64,000 bases of DNA, taken from contig NZ_VTFX01000004.1 of the NCBI RefSeq assembly GCF_009192775.1, forward strand, positions 1 through 64,000. Direction: 5' to 3'. The notes beneath the pieces are model-generated. The model was not told where the DNA came from. It did no database searches and was given only the letters and a program-made list of their open reading frames with translations. This DNA is from Arthrobacter yangruifuii (GTDB lineage Bacteria; Actinomycetota; Actinomycetes; Actinomycetales; Micrococcaceae). Both the position numbers and the translations under genes were made by a program. Below, piece by piece: positions 25,694 through 33,257 of the stretch. Each line of letters begins with the position of its first letter. The first letter of the stretch is position 1.

Positions 25694-27016
25694 TCAGTAG
25701 TCGGTCAGGAGGCGGGACAGCACCCGGGTGCCGAACTTCAGGGAGTCCACCGGCACGCGCTCGTCCACACCGTGGAACATGCCGGTGAAGTCCAGGTCCT
25801 CGGGCAGGCGCAGCGGGGCGAAACCGTAGCCGGTGATGCCCAGCCGGCTCAGGGACTTATTGTCGGTGCCGCCGGAGAGCGTGTACGGCAGTACCGGCGC
25901 CCCCGGGTCCTCCGCCTGCAGTGCGGAGATCATGGAATCAACGAGATTGCCCTTGAACGGCACCTCGAGGGACACGTCCCGGTGTTCGTAGCTGATGTCG
26001 ATGCCTTCACCCGCCAGTTCCCGGATCGTGGCCAGCACCTGCTCTTCCTGGCCCGGCAGGGTCCGGGCATCGATCAGGGCCTCGGCGGTGCCGGGGATAA
26101 CGTTGTGCTTATAGCCGGCCTTCAGCACCGTGGGGTTGGCGGTGTTCTGCAGGGTGGCACCCACAAAACGGGCCACAGTGCCCAGTTCGGCGAGGATCCG
26201 GTCCGGGTTGTCCGGATCGAACTCGACGCCGGTCAGCTCGGTGACACCGTCCAGGAAGGCGCGTGTGGTGTCCGTCAGCTCAATGGGCCAGGGGTGCGCG
26301 CCGATAGTGGCGACGGCGCGGGCCAGGCGGGTGACGGCGTTGTCGGTGTTGATCTGCGAGCCGTGCCCGGCCCGGCCGTGTGCCACCAGGCGCAGCCAGG
26401 AGATGCCCTTCTCCGCCGTCTGCAGAAGGTACGTTCGTTTCCCGCCGATGGTTGCCGAGAAGCCGCCCACCTCCGAGATGGCCTCCGTGGCGCCGTCGAA
26501 GAGCTCGGGGCGGTTCTCCACGGCCCAGCGGGCACCATAGTCGCCGCCGGCTTCTTCATCTGCGAAGAACGCAAAAACAATGTCCCGGCGCGGCCGGGTT
26601 CCGGTGGCCGCCATGGAGCGCATCACGGAAAGGATCATGGCGTCCATGTCCTTCATGTCCACGGCTCCGCGGCCCCAGATCAGCCCGTCCCGCTCCTCGG
26701 CGCTGAACGGGTCCACCGTCCAGTCCTCTTTCTGGGCCGGCACCACATCCAGGTGCCCGTGGACCACGAGGGCGGGAAGGGAGGAATCGGTGCCCTCCAT
26801 CCGGGTCACCACGGAGGCGCGTCCGGGAGCGGACTCGAAGAGATCGGCGGTCAGGCCGGCCTCCTCGATCAGTCCGGCGGTGTATTCGGCGGCCGCCCGC
26901 TCCCCCGGCCCGGAGTTGTCACCGAAGTTGGAGGTGTCGAAGCGGATGAGCTCCCGGCAGATCCGGGCGACCTCGTCTTCGGCGCGGGGCTGCTCGGCAG
27001 GGACGTCTGTAGGCAT
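25694..27016 (-). CDS. M20/M25/M40-family metallopeptidase
   Basis: The 440-residue zinc-dependent exo- or dipeptidase has VVHGHLDVVPAQKEDW (first metal His and catalytic Asp), GRGAVDMKDMDAMIL with the bridging Asp, and FFADEEAGGDYGARW with the catalytic Glu-Glu pair, plus the interposed dimerisation domain (about residues 190-300). It may hydrolyse short peptides or acylated amino acids; substrate not readable. The start MPTDVPAEQ at 27016 follows AAGGAG; in-frame sequence upstream to 27208 reaches the tRNA and is not protein-like. It precedes the acyl-CoA dehydrogenase gene by 37 bases. No signal peptide is visible. Confidence 0.9.
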   Translation of the reverse strand: MPTDVPAEQPRAEDEVARICRELIRFDTSNFGDNSGPGERAAAEYTAGLIEEAGLTADLFESAPGRASVVTRMEGTDSSLPALVVHGHLDVVPAQKEDWTVDPFSAEERDGLIWGRGAVDMKDMDAMILSVMRSMAATGTRPRRDIVFAFFADEEAGGDYGARWAVENRPELFDGATEAISEVGGFSATIGGKRTYLLQTAEKGISWLRLVAHGRAGHGSQINTDNAVTRLARAVATIGAHPWPIELTDTTRAFLDGVTELTGVEFDPDNPDRILAELGTVARFVGATLQNTANPTVLKAGYKHNVIPGTAEALIDARTLPGQEEQVLATIRELAGEGIDISYEHRDVSLEVPFKGNLVDSMISALQAEDPGAPVLPYTLSGGTDNKSLSRLGITGYGFAPLRLPEDLDFTGMFHGVDERVPVDSLKFGTRVLSRLLTDY

Positions 27017-27164
27017 GGTTTCTCCTTCGGTGAACTGTGCAGCCAGCTTAGCCAGCGCGGTGCCATGATGGGCCGCATTTCGGCGCCGGGGCGGGGCAAC
27101 CCGGCCCCGGCTTGGGCCGATTCGTGCTTCGCGCCTAAACCGTGTTAGAGTTTTTCCCGTTGCT

Positions 27165-27198
27165 TCCACAGGTTTTGAACAACAGGAAAGCCTGTGGA
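27165..27198. repeat. 8-bp inverted repeat in the tRNA-Leu leader
   Basis: TCCACAGG (27165-27172) and CCTGTGGA (27191-27198) are perfect inverted copies with an 18-base spacer, ending ten bases before the tRNA. A possible -10 box TAGAGT (27146-27151) lies upstream, so the repeat would be in the precursor leader RNA. Confidence 0.55.
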
Positions 27199-27208
27199 GA
27201 TCACCCAA

Positions 27209-27291
27209 GCGCGGGTGGCGGAATGGCAGACGCGCTAGCTTGAGGTGCTAGTCCTCTAACGAGGGTGGGGGTTCAAGTCCCCCTCCGCGCA
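27209..27291 (+). tRNA. tRNA-Leu (anticodon GAG)
   Basis: The 83-base gene folds as a class II tRNA. The acceptor stem GCGCGGG pairs with TCCGCGC, including one G-T wobble, with discriminator A at 27291. The anticodon stem CTAGC/GCTAG encloses loop TTGAGGT, so the anticodon is GAG, reading CUC and CUU. The long variable arm (TCCTCTAACGAGGG) and the T arm GGGGG-TTCAAGT-CCCCC are clear. CCA is not encoded. It is followed at once by a strong terminator. Confidence 0.96.
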
Positions 27292-27298
27292 CAGCGAA

Positions 27299-27336
27299 GT
27301 CCTCCTGGAATCACCGGATTCCGGGAGGACTTTTTT
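27299..27336 (+). terminator. Rho-independent terminator of tRNA-Leu
   Basis: GTCCTCC...GGAGGAC arms, extended by an inner GGAATC/GATTCC pairing, form a long hairpin ending at 27330. A run of six T follows (27331-27336). It lies eight bases after the tRNA and is a textbook intrinsic terminator, rare in this GC-rich window. Confidence 0.9.
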
Positions 27337-27391
27337 GTTATCTCAGACAGCCCGGTGTGATCTTTACCTCACATGGCGTGCAGGGCTTCGG

Positions 27392-27397
27392 TACTCT
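27392..27397 (+). promoter_or_regulatory. putative leaderless -10 box (CNNM gene)
   Basis: TACTCT ends six bases before the ATG at 27404. A CTCACA element 18 bases upstream (27368-27373) agrees with the -35 consensus at four of six positions. No ribosome site precedes the ATG. Confidence 0.5.
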
Positions 27398-27403
27398 CGC
27401 ACC

Positions 27404-28702
27404 ATGGACGGCAGCGGCGTCTTCAATCTCCTGCTCGTGGTGTTCTTCATCCTGCTCGGCGGACTCTTCGCCGGAGCGGAAATGGCGCTGGTGTCCCTGC
27501 GCGAGAGCCAGATCACCGCCCTGGAGCGCAGTGGGAAGCAGGGCAGGCGCACGGCCCGCCTGGCACGCAACCCGAACCTGTTCCTGGCGGCGATCCAGAT
27601 CGGCGTCACCCTCACCGGTTTCTTCTCGGCCGCCTACGGCGCCTCGGCCCTGGCTCCGGCGGTTGTGCCGCTGCTGCGGCAGTGGGGGCTGTCCGTATCC
27701 GCCGCGGACGCGGCAGCGTTTATTCTGCTGACCCTTGCCATCGCCTATCTGTCCCTGGTGTTTTCGGAACTGGTGCCCAAACGCCTGGCCATGCAGAATG
27801 CGGTGCTCTACGCCCGGCTCCTCTCCCCCGCCCTGAACCTTTTTGCGGTGGTGATGCGCCCCGTCATCGCGCTCCTGTCCTTCTCGACGGACACGGTGGT
27901 GCGTCTGCTGGGCGGCAATCCGGGGGTAAAGACCGTGCCGGTGAGCAGCCAGGAGCTCCGGGACATGGTTGCTGCCAGCCCCATGCTGGCGGAGGACAGC
28001 CGGCGCATCCTCTCCGATGTCTTCGGGGCAGGCACGAGGCTGGTGCAGGAGGTCATGCGGCCCCGCACCGAGGTGGTGTTCCTCCGGGCGGAGCTTCCGC
28101 TGGAAGAAGCCCGGCGCCGGGTACGGCATCAGCCCTATTCCCGGTATCCGGTGACCGGTGCCTCCGTGGATGACATTGTCGGGTTCATCCATGTGCGGGA
28201 TCTGATGCCGGACCCGGACGCCCCGGACCCGGATTCCCGCAGGGTGGCCGACATCCTGCGCCCGATCCTGTTCCTGCCGGGGACCGCCGCCGTCCTGCCG
28301 GCACTGGGCCGCATGCGCGGCGGACACAGCCACATCGCGGTGGTGGCGGATGAATACGGGGGCACTGACGGCATCGTGACACTGGAAGACCTGGTGGAGG
28401 AGCTTGTCGGTGAAATCTACGACGAGTATGACACCGGGCGGGATCCGGAAGACCGCTACCGCAGGGAAAAAGGGCAGCTGGTGGTGGACGGCGCACTGAT
28501 CCTGCAGGAATTCCACCGGCTGACCGGTTTCGCCCTCCCCGAGGGCCAGTATGAAACGGTTGCCGGGTACATCCTGGACCGGCTGGGGCGGATGGCCCGG
28601 CCCGGCGACACGGTGCAGGCCCCGGGGTGCAGGCTGGAGGTCCTGGGCGTGCGCCGCCGGCGGATCGGAGCGGTTCGGGTGATTCCGGAGATACCTGTGT
28701 AA
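27404..28702 (+). CDS. CNNM/CBS-domain membrane protein (hemolysin/CorC family)
   Basis: A 432-residue membrane protein. An N-terminal CNNM (DUF21) transmembrane domain of four segments (FNLLLVVFFILLGGLFAGAEMALVSL at the start) is followed by a cytosolic CBS pair (VMRPRTEVVFLRAELPLEEA and HIAVVADEYGGTDGIVTLEDLVEELVGE) and a CorC_HlyC C-terminal domain. Relatives export or sense Mg2+/Co2+; some are wrongly called hemolysins. The ATG at 27404 was chosen over an upstream in-frame start because a -10-like TACTCT lies six bases before it, suggesting a leaderless message. It stands alone between the tRNA terminator and the permease gene (80-base gap). Confidence 0.88.
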   Translation: MDGSGVFNLLLVVFFILLGGLFAGAEMALVSLRESQITALERSGKQGRRTARLARNPNLFLAAIQIGVTLTGFFSAAYGASALAPAVVPLLRQWGLSVSAADAAAFILLTLAIAYLSLVFSELVPKRLAMQNAVLYARLLSPALNLFAVVMRPVIALLSFSTDTVVRLLGGNPGVKTVPVSSQELRDMVAASPMLAEDSRRILSDVFGAGTRLVQEVMRPRTEVVFLRAELPLEEARRRVRHQPYSRYPVTGASVDDIVGFIHVRDLMPDPDAPDPDSRRVADILRPILFLPGTAAVLPALGRMRGGHSHIAVVADEYGGTDGIVTLEDLVEELVGEIYDEYDTGRDPEDRYRREKGQLVVDGALILQEFHRLTGFALPEGQYETVAGYILDRLGRMARPGDTVQAPGCRLEVLGVRRRRIGAVRVIPEIPV

Positions 28703-28782
28703 GGCCCCCATTGCCAGATCCGCCGCATACCGCGCAGAATACCGTCCAATGCGGCATCCCCTGAACGGCCGGAAGGACAGCG

Positions 28783-30180
28783 ATGGCTGATACCAAGACG
28801 GGCCAGACCGAACTCAAGCGGGTCATGGGCACCAAGCTGCTTTTGCTGTTTATCGTCGGCGACATCCTGGGCACGGGCGTGTACGCCCTGACCGGTCAGG
28901 TGGCCGGAGAAATCGGAGGCGCCGCCTGGGCGCCCATCCTGCTGGCCTTCGCGGTGGCAACCATCACCGCGCTTTCGTATCTGGAACTGGTGACCAAGTA
29001 TCCGCAGGCCGCCGGTGCCGCGCTCTACACGCACAAGGCCTTCGGAATCCACTTCCTGACCTTTCTGGTGACCTTCGCGGTGCTCTGCTCGGGAATCACG
29101 TCTGCCTCGACCGCCTCCAAATTCCTTGCCGAGAACTTCATTGTCGGGTTCCACCTCGAGTGGGGACAGACCGGCGTCACCTGGATCGCGGTGATCTTCA
29201 TGCTGCTGCTGGCAGCAGTCAATCTCCGGGGTGCGGCCGAAAGCGTCAAGTTCAATATTGTGCTGACCGCCATCGAACTGACGGGCCTGTTGATCGTGAT
29301 CCTCATCGGGTTCTGGGCCATGGGCCAGGGCAACGCTGACTTCTCCCGGGTGGTGGTCTTTGAAACCGAAACCGGCAAAAGCGTGTTCCTCGCCCTGACC
29401 GGAGCCACGTCCCTGGCGTTCTTTTCCATGGTCGGCTTCGAGGACTCGGTGAACATGGCGGAGGAAACCCACGACCCGGTCCGGATTTTCCCGAAGGTGA
29501 TGCTCACGGGGCTGAGCATTACGGTTACGGTCTATCTGCTGGTGTCCATTGCCGCGGTTGCCGTGGTGCCGGTGGGACAGCTGTCTGAATCCAGCACCCC
29601 GCTGCTCGAGGTGGTCCGTGCAGGTGCCCCCAACCTGCCGGTGGACACGATTTATCCGTTCCTGTCCATCTTTGCCGTCGCCAACACTGCCTTGATCAAC
29701 ATGCTGATGGCCAGCCGGCTGCTTTACGGCATGGCGAAGCAGGATGTCCTGCCCCGCGGGCTGTCGGCGGTCCTGCCTGGACGCCGCACCCCCTGGGCGT
29801 CCATCGCCTTTACGACGCTGATCGCGGTGGGGCTGATCATTGTGGTCACCAATTTCATGGGCAAGGGCACGGTGACCGCCCTGGGCGGGACCACCGCATT
29901 GCTGCTGCTTGCCGTCTTCACCGTGGTCAATATTGCCTGTATTGTCCTGCGCCGGACCCCGTCCGAGCGTGCACATTTCCACTCCCCCAAGGTGATGCCT
30001 TTCATCGGCGCCCTCACCTGCGCCTTCCTGCTCGGTCCGTGGGCGCAGGATCCGGTTGAGTACCGGATTGCCGGGCTGCTGCTGCTGCTCGGGCTGGCCC
30101 TCTGGGTGCTGACCTGGATATGGAACCGGGCAGTGAAGGCACGCAGGACCCGTTTCACCGATCCCACCCAGCTGAGCTGA
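28783..30180 (+). CDS. APC-family amino acid permease
   Basis: A 465-residue transporter of the amino acid-polyamine-organocation superfamily with about twelve membrane segments. Family marks are the first helix GTKLLLLFIVGDILGTGVYALTG with the unwound GxG substrate site, the ELVTKYPQAAGAALYTHKAFG stretch, and VGFEDSVNMAEETHDPVRIFP in the middle. It should import an amino acid with protons; the specific substrate is not readable. ATG with GGAAGGA upstream. The universal stress protein gene follows 37 bases later on the same strand, and the pair is probably one transcript. The C-terminus is short and basic. Confidence 0.9.
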   Translation: MADTKTGQTELKRVMGTKLLLLFIVGDILGTGVYALTGQVAGEIGGAAWAPILLAFAVATITALSYLELVTKYPQAAGAALYTHKAFGIHFLTFLVTFAVLCSGITSASTASKFLAENFIVGFHLEWGQTGVTWIAVIFMLLLAAVNLRGAAESVKFNIVLTAIELTGLLIVILIGFWAMGQGNADFSRVVVFETETGKSVFLALTGATSLAFFSMVGFEDSVNMAEETHDPVRIFPKVMLTGLSITVTVYLLVSIAAVAVVPVGQLSESSTPLLEVVRAGAPNLPVDTIYPFLSIFAVANTALINMLMASRLLYGMAKQDVLPRGLSAVLPGRRTPWASIAFTTLIAVGLIIVVTNFMGKGTVTALGGTTALLLLAVFTVVNIACIVLRRTPSERAHFHSPKVMPFIGALTCAFLLGPWAQDPVEYRIAGLLLLLGLALWVLTWIWNRAVKARRTRFTDPTQLS

Positions 30181-30217
30181 GCGAGCCAGCGGTCAAGCAG
30201 CCAGGAAGAAGGCAACC

Positions 30218-30610
30218 ATGAGCGTCGTCGTCGGATACGTGCCCACTCCGGAGGGGGAAGCAGCGCTCCGCGCCGGAGTCCGCGCAGCCGGGGACCTGTC
30301 CGCCGAACTGGTGGTGGTCAACGTGGAGAGCACCCGCAAACAGCGCCCGGCGGAGGAGAGCGGTACCCTCCCCGCACTGAACCGCATCCTGGAGGAGAGC
30401 AGGGTGTCCCATCTCCTGGTGCATCCGGTCGGTGATTTCGATGCGTCCGAGGAAATCCTGAAGGCGGTGGAAGAACACAGCGCCCGGCTGGTGGTCCTGG
30501 GACTCCGGCACCGGACACCGGTGGGGAAGCTTTTTTTGGGCAGTACCGCCCAGCGCGTGCTGCTGGAGGCTGCGTGCCCCGTCCTGGCGGTCAAAGCCGG
30601 CCAGGCCTGA
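30218..30610 (+). CDS. universal stress protein family, single domain
   Basis: The 130-residue protein is a single UspA domain. It begins with the beta-strand MSVVVGYVPTPEGEAAL and ends with the nucleotide-binding signature GLRHRTPVGKLFLGSTAQRVLLEAACPVLAV, which fits the G-2X-G-9X-G(S/T) pattern of ATP-binding Usp proteins. It probably forms a dimer in the cytoplasm. ATG start with AGGAAGAAGG upstream. It lies 37 bases after the APC permease gene; permease-Usp pairs are common and suggest the Usp modulates the transporter or responds to the same stress, but this is inference. The convergent YciI gene ends three bases away. Confidence 0.9.
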   Translation: MSVVVGYVPTPEGEAALRAGVRAAGDLSAELVVVNVESTRKQRPAEESGTLPALNRILEESRVSHLLVHPVGDFDASEEILKAVEEHSARLVVLGLRHRTPVGKLFLGSTAQRVLLEAACPVLAVKAGQA

Positions 30611-30613
30611 GGC

Positions 30614-30952
30614 CTAGCTCTCCGGATCAAACATGAACTCGCGGAGCTCCTGCGCACAACGGCAGGACACCGCGATCTTCCGGGCCCACTCCACTGCCTC
30701 CTCACGGGTCGGGAGGTCCAGCACAGTGAAGCCGCCCTTGAGGTGGCTGCCGGGATAGAGCCCGGGGTTCACGGATCCATCGGCGGAGACAAGCACGGGA
30801 TCCACCTTTTCCTCGATCCCACCGCCGAAGATATACACACCGGCAGCCTTTGCCTCCCTGATGACGGCGCGCGAATCGGCTGCCACAACGGGAAACTCCT
30901 CGTCGGTGAGCACCATGGCTTCGCTGGGAAAGGAGATGAGGTATTTGGTCAT
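30614..30952 (-). CDS. YciI/DGPF-domain protein
   Basis: A 112-residue ferredoxin-like alpha/beta protein of the YCII-related family, seen in MTKYLISFPSE at the start, GVYIFGGGIEEKVDPVLV and GGFTVLDLPTREEAVEWARKIA. Family members dimerise and some act as hydrolases or fuse to sigma factors; the function here is unknown. Start chosen at the ATG 30952; a TTG six bases upstream is also possible, and no clear ribosome site distinguishes them. It lies 51 bases after the kynureninase stop on the same strand, so may be co-transcribed. Two Cys near the end (SCRCAQELREF) are unusual for the family. Confidence 0.8.
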   Translation of the reverse strand: MTKYLISFPSEAMVLTDEEFPVVAADSRAVIREAKAAGVYIFGGGIEEKVDPVLVSADGSVNPGLYPGSHLKGGFTVLDLPTREEAVEWARKIAVSCRCAQELREFMFDPES

Positions 30953-31003
30953 GCCCAAGGGTGGCCCGCAGCCGGCCGGACGGCAACGGGTAACCGTGTG
31001 CCT

Positions 31004-32221
31004 CTAGAGCTCGCCCAGGATTGCTTCGATCCCGGTGAAGGTTTCCACGAAGGACGTGGACAGCGGCGACAGGCCCAGCCGGATGCCGTCCGGGTTCCGG
31101 TAGTCCGGGATGATGCCCCGTTCCCAGAGCGCGGCCGTGGCGGCCTGGAACTTCGGGTGGTCGATGGTGATGTGGCTGCCGCGGCGGTCCGGATCGCGCG
31201 GCGAGGCCAGCACGACGCCGTGCGGCGCCAGCAGTGCGTCGACGGCAGTGACGGCATAGTCCGTGAGTGCCTGCGACTTTGTGCGGACGGCATCCATGCC
31301 TGCCTCACGGATCAGGGCAATCATGTCCCGCATGGCGAGCATGCCCAGGATGGGAGGGGTGCCTGAGACCAGGCGCCGGATGCCTTCGGCCGGAACATAG
31401 CCCTGTTCCATGCCGAACGGATTGCGGGAGCCGAGCCAGCCCTGGATGGGCTGGGAAAAGTCCGCCTGGTGGCGGGCGGCCACATAGGCCCAGGCCGGGG
31501 CGCCCGGGCCGCCGTTGAGGTACTTGTAGCTGCAGCCCACGGCGTAGTCCGTTCCCTCCGCATCCAGCTGCGCGGGTACGGCCCCCGCGGAGTGGCACAG
31601 GTCCCACAGGACCAGGCCGCCGGCGTCATGCACCACTGTGTTGATAGCCGCGGCATCGGCGAGGTAGCCGGAGCGGTAGGCTACGTGGCTGAACACGGCC
31701 AGAGCCGTCTGCGGCCCGACGGCGTCCGCCACCGCCTCGGCGGTCACTCCGCCGGCGTAATCGGCGGCTACCCAGCGCAGGGTCAGCCCGCATTCGCGGG
31801 CCACACCTTCCAGGACGTACCGGTCGGTGGGGAAATTGTCCGCGTCGAGCAGGATCTCGCTGCGGCCCGGGCGGGCGGCCACAGCTGCCCGTGCCAGCTT
31901 GTACAGCAGCACGGTGGTGGAATCCGCCACGATGCACTGCCCGGCGGCGGCACCGAGGGCCACCTCGCCGAGTTCGTCGCCGATGCGGCCGGGCAGGTCG
32001 AGCCACTCTTCATCCCAGCCGCGGATCAGTCGTCCGCCCCACTGGCCGGCGACAAAATCCTGCAGGTTTTCGGCAGTGGCCCGGAGCGGGCGGCCCAGCG
32101 AATTTCCGTCCAGATACGCCCTCACTCCCTCCGCCGGCAGGAACCTGTCCCGATAGCCGGCGAGGGAATCGGCGGCGTCCAGTTCCTTGGCGGCCACGAG
32201 CAGGCCGGGAGCATCAATCAT
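31004..32221 (-). CDS. kynU: kynureninase
   Basis: The 405-residue PLP enzyme cleaves kynurenine or 3-hydroxykynurenine to (hydroxy)anthranilate and alanine. It is a fold type I aminotransferase-class V protein: VRAYLDGNSLGRP at the N-terminus, LLDADNFPTDRYVLEG, FSHVAYRSGYLAD, VLWDLCHSAGAVPAQLD, and the PLP lysine in GCSYKYLNGGPGAPAW. Length is typical. ATG at 32221 with a TAAAGT box six bases upstream and no ribosome site, so probably leaderless. No tryptophan dioxygenase, formamidase or kynurenine monooxygenase lies in this window; only the YciI gene follows. Catabolic or NAD-related role not decided. Confidence 0.92.
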   Translation of the reverse strand: MIDAPGLLVAAKELDAADSLAGYRDRFLPAEGVRAYLDGNSLGRPLRATAENLQDFVAGQWGGRLIRGWDEEWLDLPGRIGDELGEVALGAAAGQCIVADSTTVLLYKLARAAVAARPGRSEILLDADNFPTDRYVLEGVARECGLTLRWVAADYAGGVTAEAVADAVGPQTALAVFSHVAYRSGYLADAAAINTVVHDAGGLVLWDLCHSAGAVPAQLDAEGTDYAVGCSYKYLNGGPGAPAWAYVAARHQADFSQPIQGWLGSRNPFGMEQGYVPAEGIRRLVSGTPPILGMLAMRDMIALIREAGMDAVRTKSQALTDYAVTAVDALLAPHGVVLASPRDPDRRGSHITIDHPKFQAATAALWERGIIPDYRNPDGIRLGLSPLSTSFVETFTGIEAILGEL

Positions 32222-32227
32222 GAGGGA

Positions 32228-32233
32228 ACTTTA
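32228..32233 (-). promoter_or_regulatory. putative leaderless -10 box (kynU)
   Basis: TAAAGT on the minus strand ends six bases before the ATG of kynU; the six bases TCCCTC carry no ribosome site. Confidence 0.45.
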
Positions 32234-32249
32234 GCAGCAGGCACGCAGA

Positions 32250-32288
32250 AGCCCGTCCGCTTCCGGTGCTGCCGGAGGCGGGCGGGCT
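32250..32288 (-). terminator. hairpin after the MaoC-type gene
   Basis: Arms of about 17 bases (32250-32266 and 32272-32288) pair except for two positions, with a five-base loop, and lie 16 bases beyond the stop of the MaoC-type gene. No T run follows. It separates the lipid operon from kynU and is a plausible terminator. Confidence 0.45.
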
Positions 32289-32303
32289 GCGGCGAGGATG
32301 TGC

Positions 32304-33257
32304 TCAAGCCTGCGCTGCGGCGCTGAAACCGGAAGAGCCTGCCGCGGAATCCAGCGGCGTCACCGAACCGGTGAAGTGCCGGCGGTGGGAGCGGGGGTTC
32401 CAGCCCGTGAAGGTGGCACCGGCCCAGCCGCCCGATGCCTCATTGTCGTCCGTGATTGCCACGGCAACGGTGGCCGGGAGGAACACCGGTGACTCGAAGT
32501 CGATGCTCCACCGGAACGGCCCCTCGTGGGACTGCACCGCATCGGCAACCACCCGCGAGGCAAGGTACATGCCGTGGGCCAGCGACTGCTTCATGCCCAG
32601 CGCCTTCGCCGACAAGCGGCTGAGGTGGATGGGGTTGAAGTCACCGGAGACCCGGGCGTAGCTGCGTCCGGCGTCTGACCCCAGGCGCCAGAGCGCCGTC
32701 GGCAGCGGCGGAACGAACTCCGCCCGCACCGCTGACTTCTCCGGGCGGTCGATCTTCGGCAGGAAAACACCCTTGGCCAGATAGGTGGAGCGGCCGCGCC
32801 AGACAGTCTCCGGCCCGCCGTCCGCCTCGACCGTGACTTCGGCGACCAGCTCCACCTGGGTGCCCGCACGGTGGCCTCCGAGGTTCTCCGCCCAGGCGGT
32901 CACCGTCAGGGGTTCCCCGTAATGAATGGGCCGCAGATGCTGCACTTCGTTGCGCAGGTGCACCATCCCCAGCAGCGGCAGCGGGAAGTCCTCGCGGGCC
33001 ATCAGGCTCATGGCCACCGGGAACGCAAAGGTATGCACGTATCCGGTGGGCAGGTAATCCGTGGCGCTGTGCAGGACCAGGTGCTGGAACTCGGTGAGCC
33101 GGGCCAGGTCCACCGAGGCTCCGCGCACCACGTGCCGGTCCGCGGGAAGCGCGCCGGTGGTCTTCGACGGCGACAGGCGCGACTTCGCCGCGCTGCCGAG
33201 CGCGCCCGCGTAGAGCCGGCCGAGGGCCGGGATCTCGCTCAGCTGGGTATCTGTCAT
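32304..33257 (-). CDS. MaoC-like acyl-CoA/ACP hydratase (HtdX-like)
   Basis: A 317-residue double hot-dog protein. The C-terminal half has the R-hydratase signature SGDFNPIHLSRLSAKALGMKQSLAHGMYLAS with the catalytic Asp/His pair; the N-terminal half is a degenerate hot-dog with TAWAENLGGHRAGTQVELVAEV. It should hydrate an enoyl thioester or run the reverse dehydration. In mycobacteria, htdX next to fabG4 has the same layout. The ATG overlaps the fabG stop by four bases (33254-33257), so it is translationally coupled. Together with the reductase and thiolase it supplies consecutive steps of fatty acyl elongation or breakdown. Confidence 0.87.
   Translation of the reverse strand: MTDTQLSEIPALGRLYAGALGSAAKSRLSPSKTTGALPADRHVVRGASVDLARLTEFQHLVLHSATDYLPTGYVHTFAFPVAMSLMAREDFPLPLLGMVHLRNEVQHLRPIHYGEPLTVTAWAENLGGHRAGTQVELVAEVTVEADGGPETVWRGRSTYLAKGVFLPKIDRPEKSAVRAEFVPPLPTALWRLGSDAGRSYARVSGDFNPIHLSRLSAKALGMKQSLAHGMYLASRVVADAVQSHEGPFRWSIDFESPVFLPATVAVAITDDNEASGGWAGATFTGWNPRSHRRHFTGSVTPLDSAAGSSGFSAAAQA

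Noticed and set aside
27017-27208. 64-residue N-terminal extension of the M20 peptidase
   Set aside because: The frame runs up to the tRNA gene; AAGGAG before 27016 marks the real start.
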